From: Thermoleophilia bacterium
GTDB taxonomy: Bacteria > Actinomycetota > Thermoleophilia > Gaiellales > Gaiellaceae
NCBI GenBank assembly: GCA_020845695.1
Contig: JADLFG010000066.1
Span: 1 to 35,558, forward strand
Length of the DNA stretch: 35,558 nucleotides
Direction: 5' to 3'
The notes under the pieces are model-generated. The model made no database searches. It had not been told where the DNA came from and was given only the letters and a program-made list of their open reading frames with translations. Below, piece after piece: positions 15,138 through 23,756 of the stretch (the first letter of the stretch is position 1; the number at the start of each line of letters is the position of its first letter). A program made the position numbers and the translations under genes.

Positions 15138-16035
15138 CGACGACGGCGACGCCGCCGAGCGCGACCAGGTACCAGGTGCCGTAGCCGGATAGGAGCTCGC
15201 GCAGCGCGAAGAACACCGCGGTGCCGAGGATCGGCCCCTCGATCGTTCCGATCCCGCCGATCACGACGATGAAGATCATGTACGCGGTCCAGTTGACGGT
15301 GAACGCGGCGTCGGGCTGGATCCGCAGCAGGTTCAGGTAGATGACGGCCCCGGCCAGCCCGCAGCCGAGTCCCGCGAGCACGTACACGACGAGCTTCGCC
15401 CGGGTCAGGTCGACGCCGAGGCTCTCGGCGCCCTCCTCGTTGTCGCGGATCGCGGTCAGGGCGAGGCCGAGTCGCGAGCGCAGGACCAGGTAGACGAGCA
15501 GGACCGCGCCCGCGCCCACCCCGAGCGCGAGCCAGTAGGTTCCGTCCTCGCGCGTCCCGCGCTCGAGCGCTGCTGCCGAGCCGACGGTCACGCCCGAGCC
15601 GCCGCCGAGGTAGGAGGTGTTGACCGCGAGCAGGTGGTAGACCTCGGCGATCACCCACGTCCCGATCGCGAAGTAGCCGCCGCGCAGCCGGAACGCTAGG
15701 CCGGCGGTCGGGATCGCGAGCGCCGCGGCGGCGAGGCCCGCGAGACCCGCCGCGAGGAACGGGTGCAGGCCCACCTTGTCGCCGAAGTAGTAGAGGCCGT
15801 AGGCGCCGATGCCGACGAACGCCTGCTGCCCGATCGAGACGAGCCCAGCGTAGCCTGCGAGCAGGTTCCACATCTGGGCGAGCGCGAGCAGCGTCAGCGC
15901 CTCGACGAGCAGGCGCATGTCGCCCGAGGAGGCCCAGAACGGCACGGTCGCGAGCGCGCCGAGCGCCGCCACCCCGACAAACCCCCCGACGCGGCTCGCC
16001 CGGGTTGCGCGCACGACCGCCAGCTCGCCGCTCAT
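15013..16035 (-). CDS. livM: Branched-chain-type ABC transporter permease (LivM family)
   Basis: 340 aa from the ATG at 16035, overlapping the livH stop by 4 bp. About nine to ten hydrophobic segments are visible, with the LivM hallmark region GLVSIGQQAFVGIGAYGLYYF and the cytoplasmic loop RSRLGLALTAIRDNEEGAESLGVDLTRAK that contacts the ATPases (EAA-like). It forms the membrane channel with LivH. Genes of this importer type often serve aromatic acids in bacteria that degrade them, and here the five-gene set sits between two aromatic-metabolism modules. A hydrophilic tail with many prolines ends the protein; it overlaps the convergent PaaX gene. Confidence 0.9.
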   Translation of the reverse strand: MSGELAVVRATRASRVGGFVGVAALGALATVPFWASSGDMRLLVEALTLLALAQMWNLLAGYAGLVSIGQQAFVGIGAYGLYYFGDKVGLHPFLAAGLAGLAAAALAIPTAGLAFRLRGGYFAIGTWVIAEVYHLLAVNTSYLGGGSGVTVGSAAALERGTREDGTYWLALGVGAGAVLLVYLVLRSRLGLALTAIRDNEEGAESLGVDLTRAKLVVYVLAGLGCGLAGAVIYLNLLRIQPDAAFTVNWTAYMIFIVVIGGIGTIEGPILGTAVFFALRELLSGYGTWYLVALGGVAVVVMLASPGGLWNLLQRRFDLRLFPVQRRLRLPAEAPPRSPQP

Positions 16036-16901
16036 TGCCGGGCCTTCCCGGCGAAGAGGCCCGTTGGCCGGGTCGCGAGCACGACGAGAAAGACGAGGTG
16101 CCCGGTCAGGACGCCCCAGCCGGGCGAGATCTGGGCGCCGACGGTCTGCGCTACACCGAGGACGATGCCGCCGACGAGCGTCCCCCAGAGGGAGCCGAGG
16201 CCGCCGATGATCACGGCCTCGAAGGCGAAGATCAGCCGGGCCGGGCCGATCGCCGGCCCGAATGTCGTCCGCATCCCGAGAAACACGCCGGCCAGCGCGA
16301 CGGTGGCGAGCGCGATTCCGAGCGCGAGCGCGTAGATGCGGCGGTTGTCGATGCCCATCAGCTGGGCCGTCCCCGCGTCGTCGGCCGTTGCCCTGAGTGC
16401 CCGGCCGACGCGGGTGCGGCTGAGCGCGAGCTGAAGCATCCCGAGCAGCACGATGCTGACGAGGAACGTGACGAGCGGGAACCACCCGATCGAGAGCTGG
16501 TCGCTGATCCGGATGCTGCTCGTCTCGATCGAGCCGGCGTCGAGCCCGCGGGAGTCGGCCGTGAACACCTCGAGCAGGACGTTCTGGAGGATGATCGAGA
16601 GTCCGAACGTGACGAGCAGCGGCGCCAGCTCACCGCCGGCAAGCGCCCGGTTGAGGAGGCCGTACTGGAGCGCGTAGCCGATCACGAACATCGCGGGCAC
16701 GACCAGGGCGAGCCCGACCCACGGGTCGAGGCCGGTCGCGTCGGAGATCGCGATGAGCAGGAACGCGGCGAGGATGCTGAGGTCGCCGTGGGCGAGGTTG
16801 ACGAGCCGCATGACGCCGAACGCGAGCGAGAGCCCGGTCGCGAACAGCGCGTAGAGGCCACCGAGCAGGATTCCCTGGACGACGGCGTTGACCCACTCCA
16901 C
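16032..16901 (-). CDS. livH: Branched-chain-type ABC transporter permease (LivH family)
   Basis: 289 aa starting with GTG. It has the LivH N-terminus (VNAVVQGILLGGLYALFATGLSLAFGVMRLVNLAHGDL), about eight membrane segments, and the conserved loop ALSRTRVGRALRATADDAGTAQLMGIDNRRIYALALG. It is the second permease of the importer, 3 bp after livF and overlapping livM by 4 bp. Substrate unknown; an aromatic or alicyclic carboxylate is suggested by neighbours rather than by the protein itself. Confidence 0.91.
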   Translation of the reverse strand: MEWVNAVVQGILLGGLYALFATGLSLAFGVMRLVNLAHGDLSILAAFLLIAISDATGLDPWVGLALVVPAMFVIGYALQYGLLNRALAGGELAPLLVTFGLSIILQNVLLEVFTADSRGLDAGSIETSSIRISDQLSIGWFPLVTFLVSIVLLGMLQLALSRTRVGRALRATADDAGTAQLMGIDNRRIYALALGIALATVALAGVFLGMRTTFGPAIGPARLIFAFEAVIIGGLGSLWGTLVGGIVLGVAQTVGAQISPGWGVLTGHLVFLVVLATRPTGLFAGKARQ

Positions 16902-16904
16902 GGC

Positions 16905-17603
16905 TCAGACTCCGAAGTACGCGACCGTGATCTGCTCTGACGCGAGCTCGCCGGGTCGCCCCTGAAGGGAGACCCGGCCTTCGAGCAGGCAGTACACGCG
17001 AGCGGCGGCCCCGAGCGCCTGGCCCACGTCCTGCTCGACGAGCAAGATCGTGGTGCCGAGCCCGGCGATCTCGGGCATGGCCGCGTAGAGCTGGCCAACG
17101 ACGATCGGCGCGAGGCCGAGAGAGACCTCGTCGAGCAGGAGCAGCCTCGGGTTCGCCATCAGCGCCCGCCCAATCGCGAGCGCCTGCTGCTCGCCGCCCG
17201 AGATCCGCGCACCGGGAGAGCCCGCTACCCGGGCGAGCAGGGGGAAGAGCTCGTAGACGCGGGTCGTGTCCCACGGACCGGGACGGCCCGTGTAGGCGCC
17301 GAGCAGGAGGTTCTCCTCGACCGAGAGGCTCGGGAAGATCCGGCGGCCCTCGGGCACGAGCGAGATCCCGAGACCGACCCGCGCGTGCGGGGGAAGCCCG
17401 TCGATCGGACTGCCGTCGAAGCGGATCGCCCCCTCCACCCGTGCCAGCGAGCCGGCGATGGCCGCGAGCAGCGTCGACTTGCCGGCGCCGTTCGCGCCGA
17501 TGATCGCGGCCGTCTCGCCCTCCTCGACCGAGAGCGAGACGTCGAACAGCGCCTGGAAGTCGCCGTAGAAGCCCCGGACTCCTTCCAGCGAGAGCAGGCT
17601 CAC
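16905..17603 (-). CDS. livF: Branched-chain-type ABC transporter ATPase (LivF family)
   Basis: 232 aa, GTG start. Walker A GANGAGKST (about 36-44), the LVPEGRRIFPSLSVEENLLLGAY segment typical of LivF, signature ISGGEQQALAIGRALM, and Walker B LLLLDEVSLGLAP. It pairs with LivG to power the importer. It lies 40 bp after livG and 3 bp before livH. Confidence 0.92.
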   Translation of the reverse strand: MSLLSLEGVRGFYGDFQALFDVSLSVEEGETAAIIGANGAGKSTLLAAIAGSLARVEGAIRFDGSPIDGLPPHARVGLGISLVPEGRRIFPSLSVEENLLLGAYTGRPGPWDTTRVYELFPLLARVAGSPGARISGGEQQALAIGRALMANPRLLLLDEVSLGLAPIVVGQLYAAMPEIAGLGTTILLVEQDVGQALGAAARVYCLLEGRVSLQGRPGELASEQITVAYFGV

Positions 17604-17643
17604 CCGGGCTCCTCCGCCCGCCGGCCGTCCGGGTGAGCGCGCC

Positions 17644-18369
17644 TCACGCGTCCGCGCCCAGGTAGACGCTTCGCACTTCCGCGCTCGCCATGACCGCCTG
17701 CGGCTCGCCTTCCGCGATCTTGCGACCGAAGTCGAGCGCGACGAGGCGGTCGACGACCGCGAGCAGCGCGTGGACGATGTGCTCGATCCAGATCAGGGAG
17801 ACGCCACCCCCGGCCCGCACCCGGCGGATCGTGCCGACGAGCTCGTGCACCTCGGGCTCGGTCAGGCCGCCCGCGATCTCGTCGAGCAGGAGCACCCTCG
17901 GCCGGGCGGCGAGCGCACGGGCCAGCTCCAGTCGCTTGCGCTCGAGCAGGGTCAGGGAGCCGGCGAGCACGTTCGCCTTGCGGATCAGCCCGACGTCTCC
18001 GAGCACCGCGACCGCGGCGCCCTCGGCGTCCCCGCCGGAGCGCGCCGGCCCGAAGCTCGCTCCGACGAGGACGTTCTCGAAGACGGTCATCCCGCCGAAC
18101 GGGCGCGGGATCTGGAACGTGCGGGCGATGCCGAGCCGGCAGTGGCCGTGGGCGGGGACCCGGGTGACGTCCCGGCCGCAGAAGAGCACCCGGCCCCGGT
18201 CGGGACGGAGGCTCCCCGCGATCAGGCTGAGCATGGTCGTCTTGCCGGCGCCGTTCGGCCCGACGACGCCGAGGGCCTCGCCCTCGTCGAGCCCGAGGCT
18301 GAGGTCGTCGACCGCGCGCAGCGATCCGAACGCCTTCGAGATCCCCTCGAGCTCGACGACGGTTCCCAT
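17644..18369 (-). CDS. livG: Branched-chain-type ABC transporter ATPase (LivG family)
   Basis: 241 aa. Walker A GPNGAGKTT (about 37-45), the LivG-type segment GIARTFQIPRPFGGMTVFENVLVGA, Walker B VLLLDEIAGGL. The signature region reads SLTLLERKRLELARALA instead of LSGGQ; LivG proteins generally deviate here, so this does not imply loss of activity. Partner of LivF. It starts 36 bp after the substrate-binding protein gene. Confidence 0.9.
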   Translation of the reverse strand: MGTVVELEGISKAFGSLRAVDDLSLGLDEGEALGVVGPNGAGKTTMLSLIAGSLRPDRGRVLFCGRDVTRVPAHGHCRLGIARTFQIPRPFGGMTVFENVLVGASFGPARSGGDAEGAAVAVLGDVGLIRKANVLAGSLTLLERKRLELARALAARPRVLLLDEIAGGLTEPEVHELVGTIRRVRAGGGVSLIWIEHIVHALLAVVDRLVALDFGRKIAEGEPQAVMASAEVRSVYLGADA

Positions 18370-18405
18370 CGCCCCTCCTCGCCCCCTGAACGGCCTCTGC
18401 TCCGC

Positions 18406-19806
18406 CTACGAGCCCGGAATGGGCCGCAGCGTACCGGCGGTCGGTACGTCGGGCAACGCGGCGTTCTCGACCACGACGAGGTCGAAGGGGAAGTCGGTGC
18501 CGGGCGTCCACTGGCCGCCGACGAGCTTCGTCTTGGCGACGTTCGGGACCGGCCCGCCCTCCCAGGTCACGTTGCCGACGACCGTGTCGAGGCTCGTCGC
18601 CGCGATCGCCGCGGCGATCGAGGCCTTGTCGTCGACATCGGCGCTGCGGCTGAGCGCGTCGGCCCCGAGCTCGAACAGCGCGTGGGCGAAGCCGATCGGC
18701 TGCGTCCACTGCTTCTGGGTCGCGGTCGTGTACCCGGCGGCCAGATCCGCGGCGGACTGGCCGGTCAGAGAGGACGTGAACGGGTGGCTCGGGCTCCACC
18801 ACACCTCCGTCGACATGCCGTCGCCGAGCTCGCCGAGCGCCTCGACCGAGGCGGGGAAGAGGAGCGCCTTACCGACCGAGGCGATCTTGGGCTTGAACCC
18901 CTGCTGGGCCGACTGGGTCCAGAACGTGGTCCAGTCGGGCGGGATCGGCACGCCGGTGATGATCTCCGCCCCCTCCGACTTGAACTGGGAGATCTGGGCA
19001 GAGAAGTCGTCGGTCAGGTTCGGGTAGCGGCCCGGATCGATGATCGTGTAGCCGGCCTCGGTCAGCGGCTTGGGGAACCCGAGCTCCGGGTCGCCCCAGG
19101 CGTTGCCGTCGCCGTCGTTCGGCCAGATCGCACCGACCACCATGTTCGTCTCGATCTGGCTCCACATCGAGAGGAAGACCGCGATGATGTCCTCGAGACC
19201 CCAGAAGAAGTGGTAGGTCCAGCTGAAGCCGACGGCCGGATCGCCGTTGCGCCCGAGGAACCACGGCTGCCAGGGGGCGACCGACGAGATGCACGGGACA
19301 CCGTTTGCCTCGCACGTGTCGGAGACCGGGTTCGTCGTCTCGGGCGTGCCCTCGACGAGCACGAGATCGACGCCGTCGTCGAGGACGAGCGACCCGGCTA
19401 CCTCGGCAGCGCGGTTCGGGTCGGACTCGCTGTCGCGAGCGACGATCTCGACGGGGTGCATCGTCCCGCCGACGTCGAGGCCCTCAGCAAACCGCTTCTC
19501 CATCTCGGCGAGCACGAACGTGTCGGCCTCGCCGAAGCCGGCCAGTGCGCCCGTCCGGGGCGTCACGTACCCGATCTTGAGCGCGCGCCCGGTCGGGCCG
19601 CCCGCAGCGGTCGTCGCCGCCTCGGTCGTGCCGGTCTCGGCGGGAGCTGCCGTCTCGGCGCCGCCGCCGTCGCCGCCGCAGGCGGCGAGCACCGGCGCGA
19701 GCCCGGCGGCGAGACCGGTCGCCCCCGCCAGCTTGATGAAGTTCCGTCGCGTGAGGCGCCCGACGAGCGAGTCACCGCCTTCGGGCCCTCCTGGGTGGTT
19801 CTGCAT
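18406..19806 (-). CDS. ABC transporter substrate-binding lipoprotein (LivJ/K-type), Tat signal
   Basis: 466 aa from the ATG at 19806, which has GGAGGGAAAG just upstream. The N-terminus carries a twin-arginine motif (LTRRNFIKLAG, Arg20-Arg21), a hydrophobic stretch and a lipobox LAAC with Cys43, followed by a Gly/Ala/Thr linker. The mature part has the type-I periplasmic fold of branched-chain amino-acid/amide binding proteins (KIGYVTPRTGALAGFG near 97, DLVLVEGTPETTNPVSDTCEANGVPCIS). Many tryptophans and phenylalanines (PWQPWFLG, FSWTYHFFWG, DWTTFWTQ) could form an aromatic-ligand pocket; that is inference. Gene order places it first in the importer, after a 150-bp gap that holds a hairpin. 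Confidence 0.88.
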   Translation of the reverse strand: MQNHPGGPEGGDSLVGRLTRRNFIKLAGATGLAAGLAPVLAACGGDGGGAETAAPAETGTTEAATTAAGGPTGRALKIGYVTPRTGALAGFGEADTFVLAEMEKRFAEGLDVGGTMHPVEIVARDSESDPNRAAEVAGSLVLDDGVDLVLVEGTPETTNPVSDTCEANGVPCISSVAPWQPWFLGRNGDPAVGFSWTYHFFWGLEDIIAVFLSMWSQIETNMVVGAIWPNDGDGNAWGDPELGFPKPLTEAGYTIIDPGRYPNLTDDFSAQISQFKSEGAEIITGVPIPPDWTTFWTQSAQQGFKPKIASVGKALLFPASVEALGELGDGMSTEVWWSPSHPFTSSLTGQSAADLAAGYTTATQKQWTQPIGFAHALFELGADALSRSADVDDKASIAAAIAATSLDTVVGNVTWEGGPVPNVAKTKLVGGQWTPGTDFPFDLVVVENAALPDVPTAGTLRPIPGS

Positions 19807-19888
19807 CTTTCCCTCCTCGCCGCGGTCGCCGGCCTGATCACCCGGCCCGCTGAGTTGTCGATGAAGACTCACGAGATCGGCTCTGCTC

Positions 19889-19909
19889 CCGCCGGCCAGG
19901 CGCCGGCGG
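19889..19909. other. Stem-loop in the gap before the substrate-binding protein gene
   Basis: CCGCCGGC-CAGGC-GCCGGCGG forms a perfect 8-bp GC stem with a 5-nt loop. It sits between the PEP-utilising-enzyme gene and the binding-protein gene in the same operon. No T-run follows on the minus strand, so it is more likely an mRNA-stability or processing element than a full terminator. Confidence 0.45.
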
Positions 19910-19956
19910 CTCGCTCCCCTTGTCTCGCCCCCCTCCTTTCGTCGCTGCGCTCCGCG

Positions 19957-21660
19957 TCAGGCGTCGCTGCCTGCCCGCTCCAGGATCTCGACCATGCCGG
20001 CGTTGCCGTCGACCCGCACGAGGTCGCCGTTGGCGATCGAGTTGGTCGCGTTCCAGGTCCCCACCACGGCCGGTAGGCCGTACTCTCGCGCCGCGATCGC
20101 CGCGTGGGTGAGCATGCCGCCCGTGTCGGTAACCACGCCCGCGATCTTCAGAAACAGGGGCGTCCAGGCGGTGCTCGTGTAGGGACAGACGAGGATCTCG
20201 CCCGACTGGAGCGCCGGGAACTCCTCGAAGCTCAGGATCACCCGCGCCGGCCCCTCGACCACGCCCGCCGAGCCCGGGAAGCCCTCGAGGCGCTCGACCA
20301 CCTCCTTCTCGCCCTTGGGATGCAGCACCTCGTCGATGATCCCGAAGACCTTGATCGCGATCGGGTCGGTCATCGTCTGCGGGACGTTTCCGACCGTGAG
20401 TGGTGCGTCCGAGACGGCCGCCTGCTCCCAGGACTCGCGCCGCTCCTGCACGAGCGGCGGCACGAGCGCGAGGTGGTGATAGGTCCCGATCTCCTCGTCC
20501 CGCGACAGGTCGGCCAGCACCTCGACCAGCTCGGGGAAGGTGAGGAAGAACACGTCCTCGGCCTGCTCGAGCAGGCCGAAGCGCTGCAGGCGATGGCCGC
20601 ACGCAACGAGCGCGTAGTGAAGCGCGGCCGTCGACCCCTGGTCGATGTAGAAGCCGTGATCCTCCTGGTAGGCGTACACCTCCTGGGCGACCCTGAGCAG
20701 CCGCTCGAAGGTCGGACGGTCCTCGTCGGAGACCCGCTGCCGGAAGCTGGCGATCGCCTGCTCGCGTTGGCGGACGACCTGCTCGCGCGCCTCGAGCAGG
20801 TCCCAACCCTCGTCCATCCGGGCGAAGTAGCTACCGACCGTCTCGAGCACCGGCCTCGGATCCTCCCGCCAGGTGGGGACCATGACGTCGAGGTGGGCGG
20901 CCGAGATCCGGTTGCCGTGCGTCTGGAGGAAGCTGTCGAGCAGCTCGAGCCACTCCCGGCCGGCCTGGCTCTCCCTGAGCACATCCGCGAGCGCCCCGGG
21001 CGGTGTCGCGCGGATCGCCTGCTCGAGCCCGAACGCCCGCGCAGCCTGCGCCAGGGCCCAGAGCCCCTCGTCCGTTTGCGCGGGCGTCGAGCTGAAGCCC
21101 TTCAGCATCTCGACGAAGTCCTTTTCCTCGACGCCGTAGCCCTCGCAGAAGGACTCGAACGCGAGGTAGATCGCGTCCGCTGGGTACATGAGCGCGAAGT
21201 GGATCTCCCAGTGGCGGCGGTTCGCCTCCTCGGCCCGCTTCACGTGCTCGAGGAGGTGAGGCGTCGTCAGCCGGCCCGCGTCCACGGCCGCGAGCGAGCT
21301 CAGGTTCGCGATCACCTCGGAGATGTAGCCGCGGTAGTAGTCGTCCCAGTCGTCCTTGCACCGCTCGACCAGCTCTCCGAACGCCTGCGCGCGCCGCCCC
21401 ACCTCCTCGGGGTCCTCGATCAGCGCGAACCCGAGGTAGACCCGGCCCTTGTGCAGCTTCACGTGGGCGCCCTTCGAGGGCGGCAGCTGGGTCTGGGCGG
21501 CGGCCACGTGGTAGCCCCACGCGTGGTGCTTCTGGATCGTCGTCATCCCCATTGGAGAGATCGGGTACGGCTGGTGGAGGTCGTCCCGGAACCAGAAGAT
21601 CTCCCGGTCGGACTCCGGCCGCAACGTCCGAAGCGCGCTGATGCTCCTGTCCTGGGGCAT
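19957..21660 (-). CDS. PEP-utilising/phenylphosphate synthase alpha-like phosphotransferase subunit
   Basis: 567 aa from the ATG at 21660 with AGGAGG upstream. The N-terminal and central parts are helical and unlike PEP synthase itself (EIFWFRDDLHQPYPISPMG near the start). The C-terminus is the swivelling phosphohistidine domain: ILVCPYTSTAWTPLF, then TDTGGMLTHAAIAAREYGLPAVVG with catalytic His519. There is no C-terminal pyruvate/PEP TIM barrel. This layout and length resemble the about 70-kDa subunit of phenylphosphate synthase from Thauera, which moves a phosphoryl group from ATP via histidine to phenol. The ATP-grasp half is encoded separately at 22727. The acceptor here is unknown; a phenol is the best guess. 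Confidence 0.7.
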   Translation of the reverse strand: MPQDRSISALRTLRPESDREIFWFRDDLHQPYPISPMGMTTIQKHHAWGYHVAAAQTQLPPSKGAHVKLHKGRVYLGFALIEDPEEVGRRAQAFGELVERCKDDWDDYYRGYISEVIANLSSLAAVDAGRLTTPHLLEHVKRAEEANRRHWEIHFALMYPADAIYLAFESFCEGYGVEEKDFVEMLKGFSSTPAQTDEGLWALAQAARAFGLEQAIRATPPGALADVLRESQAGREWLELLDSFLQTHGNRISAAHLDVMVPTWREDPRPVLETVGSYFARMDEGWDLLEAREQVVRQREQAIASFRQRVSDEDRPTFERLLRVAQEVYAYQEDHGFYIDQGSTAALHYALVACGHRLQRFGLLEQAEDVFFLTFPELVEVLADLSRDEEIGTYHHLALVPPLVQERRESWEQAAVSDAPLTVGNVPQTMTDPIAIKVFGIIDEVLHPKGEKEVVERLEGFPGSAGVVEGPARVILSFEEFPALQSGEILVCPYTSTAWTPLFLKIAGVVTDTGGMLTHAAIAAREYGLPAVVGTWNATNSIANGDLVRVDGNAGMVEILERAGSDA

Positions 21661-21689
21661 ACGGGGCCTCCTCAGGTCGCGGTCGCCTG

Positions 21690-22724
21690 CTAGCTCCGTA
21701 CGAGCGCCGGGAGCTTGAACAGCGCCTCGGCGTTGCCGCCGAGCATCGCATCGATCTCCGTCTGCGGCAACCCGAGCGACGACCCGAGCTCCCTGACGGC
21801 GCTGATCGCTCCCTCCGGGTCGCCCACGCGGTGCGCGTAGTCCGAGCCCACGACCAGGTGGTGCGGCCCGACCCACTCGAGCGCGCATTTCATGGCCGGC
21901 TGGTAGAAGGAGGTCGTGTCCGGCCAGACCCGGGTCTGGTAGACGACGTCGGGGGTCTCGGACAGCTCGAGCCCCCACTCCTTCGCGTAGCCCTTCCAGG
22001 ACGCCTTCATGCGCTGCACCATGTAGGGGACGATGCCGCCCAGGTGGCCGTGCACCGCACGCAGCTTCGGGTAGCGGTCGAAGACGCCGTTGAAGATCAG
22101 GCTGACCAGGGAGACGGACGTGTCGACCGTGTAGCCGTAGAGCTGGTAGGGGATGCGCAGCATCTGCATCAGCTCCGACGTCCAGGGCATCGTCGGGTGC
22201 ATCAGGAACGGCAGCTCCCACTCGTTCGCCATCGCGAAGATCGGGTCGAACTTGTCGAGGAAGAGGGGCTCGCCGTTCACGTTCGAGAACATCTGGATGC
22301 CCACGACGCCCAGGTCTGAGTGGCAGCGCTCGAGCTCCTTGCCCGCCTCCTCGGGAGCCTGGTAGGGAAGCGCGGCCAGCGCGTAGAAGCGCCCCGGGTA
22401 GCTGCGCACCGCCTCTGCGTACGCGTCGTTGATCCGCTTCGCCCAGTAGACGCCCTCGTCCGCGGGGAGGCTCTCCGGCCCGGGGATCGTGATGCTCATG
22501 ACCTGGGTGTCGAGACCGGCCCGATCGAGATCCTCGACGCGGGCGGCGAGGTCGTAGTGCCCGGCGCGGTCGATGTGGGCGACGATCACGTCGCCGGGCG
22601 CGTAGCAGAGGTAGCTCGTCGGCCCGGTCTGACGGGCGTAGGGGGCCTCGCCGCGCGTGCACAGGTACTCGAGGTACTCGGGCGGATACCAGTGGTTGTG
22701 GACGTCGACGGTGCGCTGAGTCAT
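21690..22724 (-). CDS. Amidohydrolase family 2 protein (ACMSD/resorcylate-decarboxylase-like)
   Basis: 344 aa from the ATG at 22724. A TIM-barrel metal site is visible: VDVHNHWYP with His9 and His11, FLMHPTMPW with His176, AVHGHLGG with His225/His227, and VGSDYAHRVGDPE with Asp295. This is the pattern of 2-amino-3-carboxymuconate-semialdehyde decarboxylase, gamma-resorcylate and salicylate decarboxylases, which make or break C-C bonds to CO2 reversibly without oxygen; some members are hydrolases. It lies exactly between the two halves of a phenylphosphate-synthase-like kinase (2-bp and 29-bp gaps), so a joint reaction on a phenolic compound is plausible. Substrate and direction cannot be read from the sequence. 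Confidence 0.8.
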   Translation of the reverse strand: MTQRTVDVHNHWYPPEYLEYLCTRGEAPYARQTGPTSYLCYAPGDVIVAHIDRAGHYDLAARVEDLDRAGLDTQVMSITIPGPESLPADEGVYWAKRINDAYAEAVRSYPGRFYALAALPYQAPEEAGKELERCHSDLGVVGIQMFSNVNGEPLFLDKFDPIFAMANEWELPFLMHPTMPWTSELMQMLRIPYQLYGYTVDTSVSLVSLIFNGVFDRYPKLRAVHGHLGGIVPYMVQRMKASWKGYAKEWGLELSETPDVVYQTRVWPDTTSFYQPAMKCALEWVGPHHLVVGSDYAHRVGDPEGAISAVRELGSSLGLPQTEIDAMLGGNAEALFKLPALVRS

Positions 22725-22726
22725 CG

Positions 22727-23743
22727 TCAGCTCTCTCCTCTCTCCGGCCGCTCGCCGGGCGCCGGCCCGAGACCCGTGATCCGGCGCGCTTGCAGGATGT
22801 ACAGGCGGTCGTGCTCGAACGCCCACTCGACGTCGACGGGGAAGCCGAAGTGGCGCTCGATCTTCAGGCTCGTCTCGCCGAGCTCGGCGAGCCCGCTGTC
22901 GGCGAGCACGGGCTCGCTCGCTCGCCCGGGCGGGACCTCCTCCTCGAGGCGGTCCGAGCCCTTGCCACGGTCGAGCGTGACCATCACGGTCTTGCGCGCG
23001 ATTCTCCTTTCCGACACCGCGAGCGTCTGCTTGTCGAGAACGTAGAAGTCGTTCAGCGACCGGCCGGAGACGACGGACTCGCCGATCCCGAAGTTCGCCT
23101 CGATCACGATCTGGTCGGTCGCGCCGGTGATCGGGTTGGCCGTGAAGAGCACGCCGGCGCAGTCGGCGTCGATCATCGCCTGGACGACCGGCGCGATCAG
23201 GCCGCGCTCGTGCGCGATCCCCTGCCGGTGGCGGGCGAAGGCCGCTCGTGCCGTCCAGAGCGAGGCCCAGCACTCGCGCACGCGGACGAGCACGTCCGCC
23301 TCGCCGCGGACGTAGTGGTAGGTGTCCATCATCCCCGGGAAGGAGGAGATCGGGCTGTCGGCAACCGCGACCGACGAGCGCACCGCGACGAAACGCTGCT
23401 CCGGGCCGGCGAGCGCGCGGTAACGCTCGAGGATCTCGGCCTCGAGGTCGGCGGGGATCGCGGCCGCCGCGATCAGCTCGCGGATCGGCGCCGTTGCGGC
23501 CTCGACCGCGTTCGGGTCGCCGAAGTCGAGCGAGTCGGCGGCGGCGGCAATCCGGGGCCCGAGCCCGCTGGCCTCGAGCAGGCGCGGGAGCGCGGCGGCG
23601 ACGATGCAGAAGCCGGGCGGCACGCGCGCGCCCGCCCGCGTCAGCTCGCCGAGGCTCGAGGCCTTGCCGCCGCAGCGCTGGGCATCGCCGACCCCGATCT
23701 CCTCGAGCGAGACGGTGAACGGGCCGGAGGCTGCGGAGCCCAT
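22727..23743 (-). CDS. PEP synthase-type ATP-grasp domain protein (phenylphosphate synthase beta-like)
   Basis: 338 aa, consisting only of the PPDK/PEP-synthase N-terminal ATP-binding domain. Motifs: RCGGKASSLGEL (23-34), FVAVRSSVAVADSPISSFPG (about 117-136), AGVLFTANPITG followed by IEANFGIGESVVSG, and the terminal FPVDVEWAFEHDRLYILQARRIT. It lacks the phosphohistidine domain, which is supplied by the gene at 19957. A stand-alone unit of about 40 kDa is how phenylphosphate synthase is split. It would phosphorylate the histidine of the partner from ATP. It begins 13 bp after the CoA-ligase gene and ends 2 bp before the amidohydrolase gene. A third, CBS-type subunit known from Thauera was not seen. 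Confidence 0.78.
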   Translation of the reverse strand: MGSAASGPFTVSLEEIGVGDAQRCGGKASSLGELTRAGARVPPGFCIVAAALPRLLEASGLGPRIAAAADSLDFGDPNAVEAATAPIRELIAAAAIPADLEAEILERYRALAGPEQRFVAVRSSVAVADSPISSFPGMMDTYHYVRGEADVLVRVRECWASLWTARAAFARHRQGIAHERGLIAPVVQAMIDADCAGVLFTANPITGATDQIVIEANFGIGESVVSGRSLNDFYVLDKQTLAVSERRIARKTVMVTLDRGKGSDRLEEEVPPGRASEPVLADSGLAELGETSLKIERHFGFPVDVEWAFEHDRLYILQARRITGLGPAPGERPERGES

Positions 23744-23756
23744 CGCGGCGCCGCCC

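Noticed and set aside
19889..19909. Rho-independent terminator
   Set aside because: The stem is good but no T-run follows on either strand in the needed position.
17770..20076. 768-codon plus-strand frame
   Set aside because: Antisense shadow of livG and the binding-protein gene.
19957..22662. 901-aa version of the PEP-utilising protein
   Set aside because: The extra N-terminus lies wholly within the amidohydrolase gene; the ATG at 21660 has a clear AGGAGG site and begins the conserved region.
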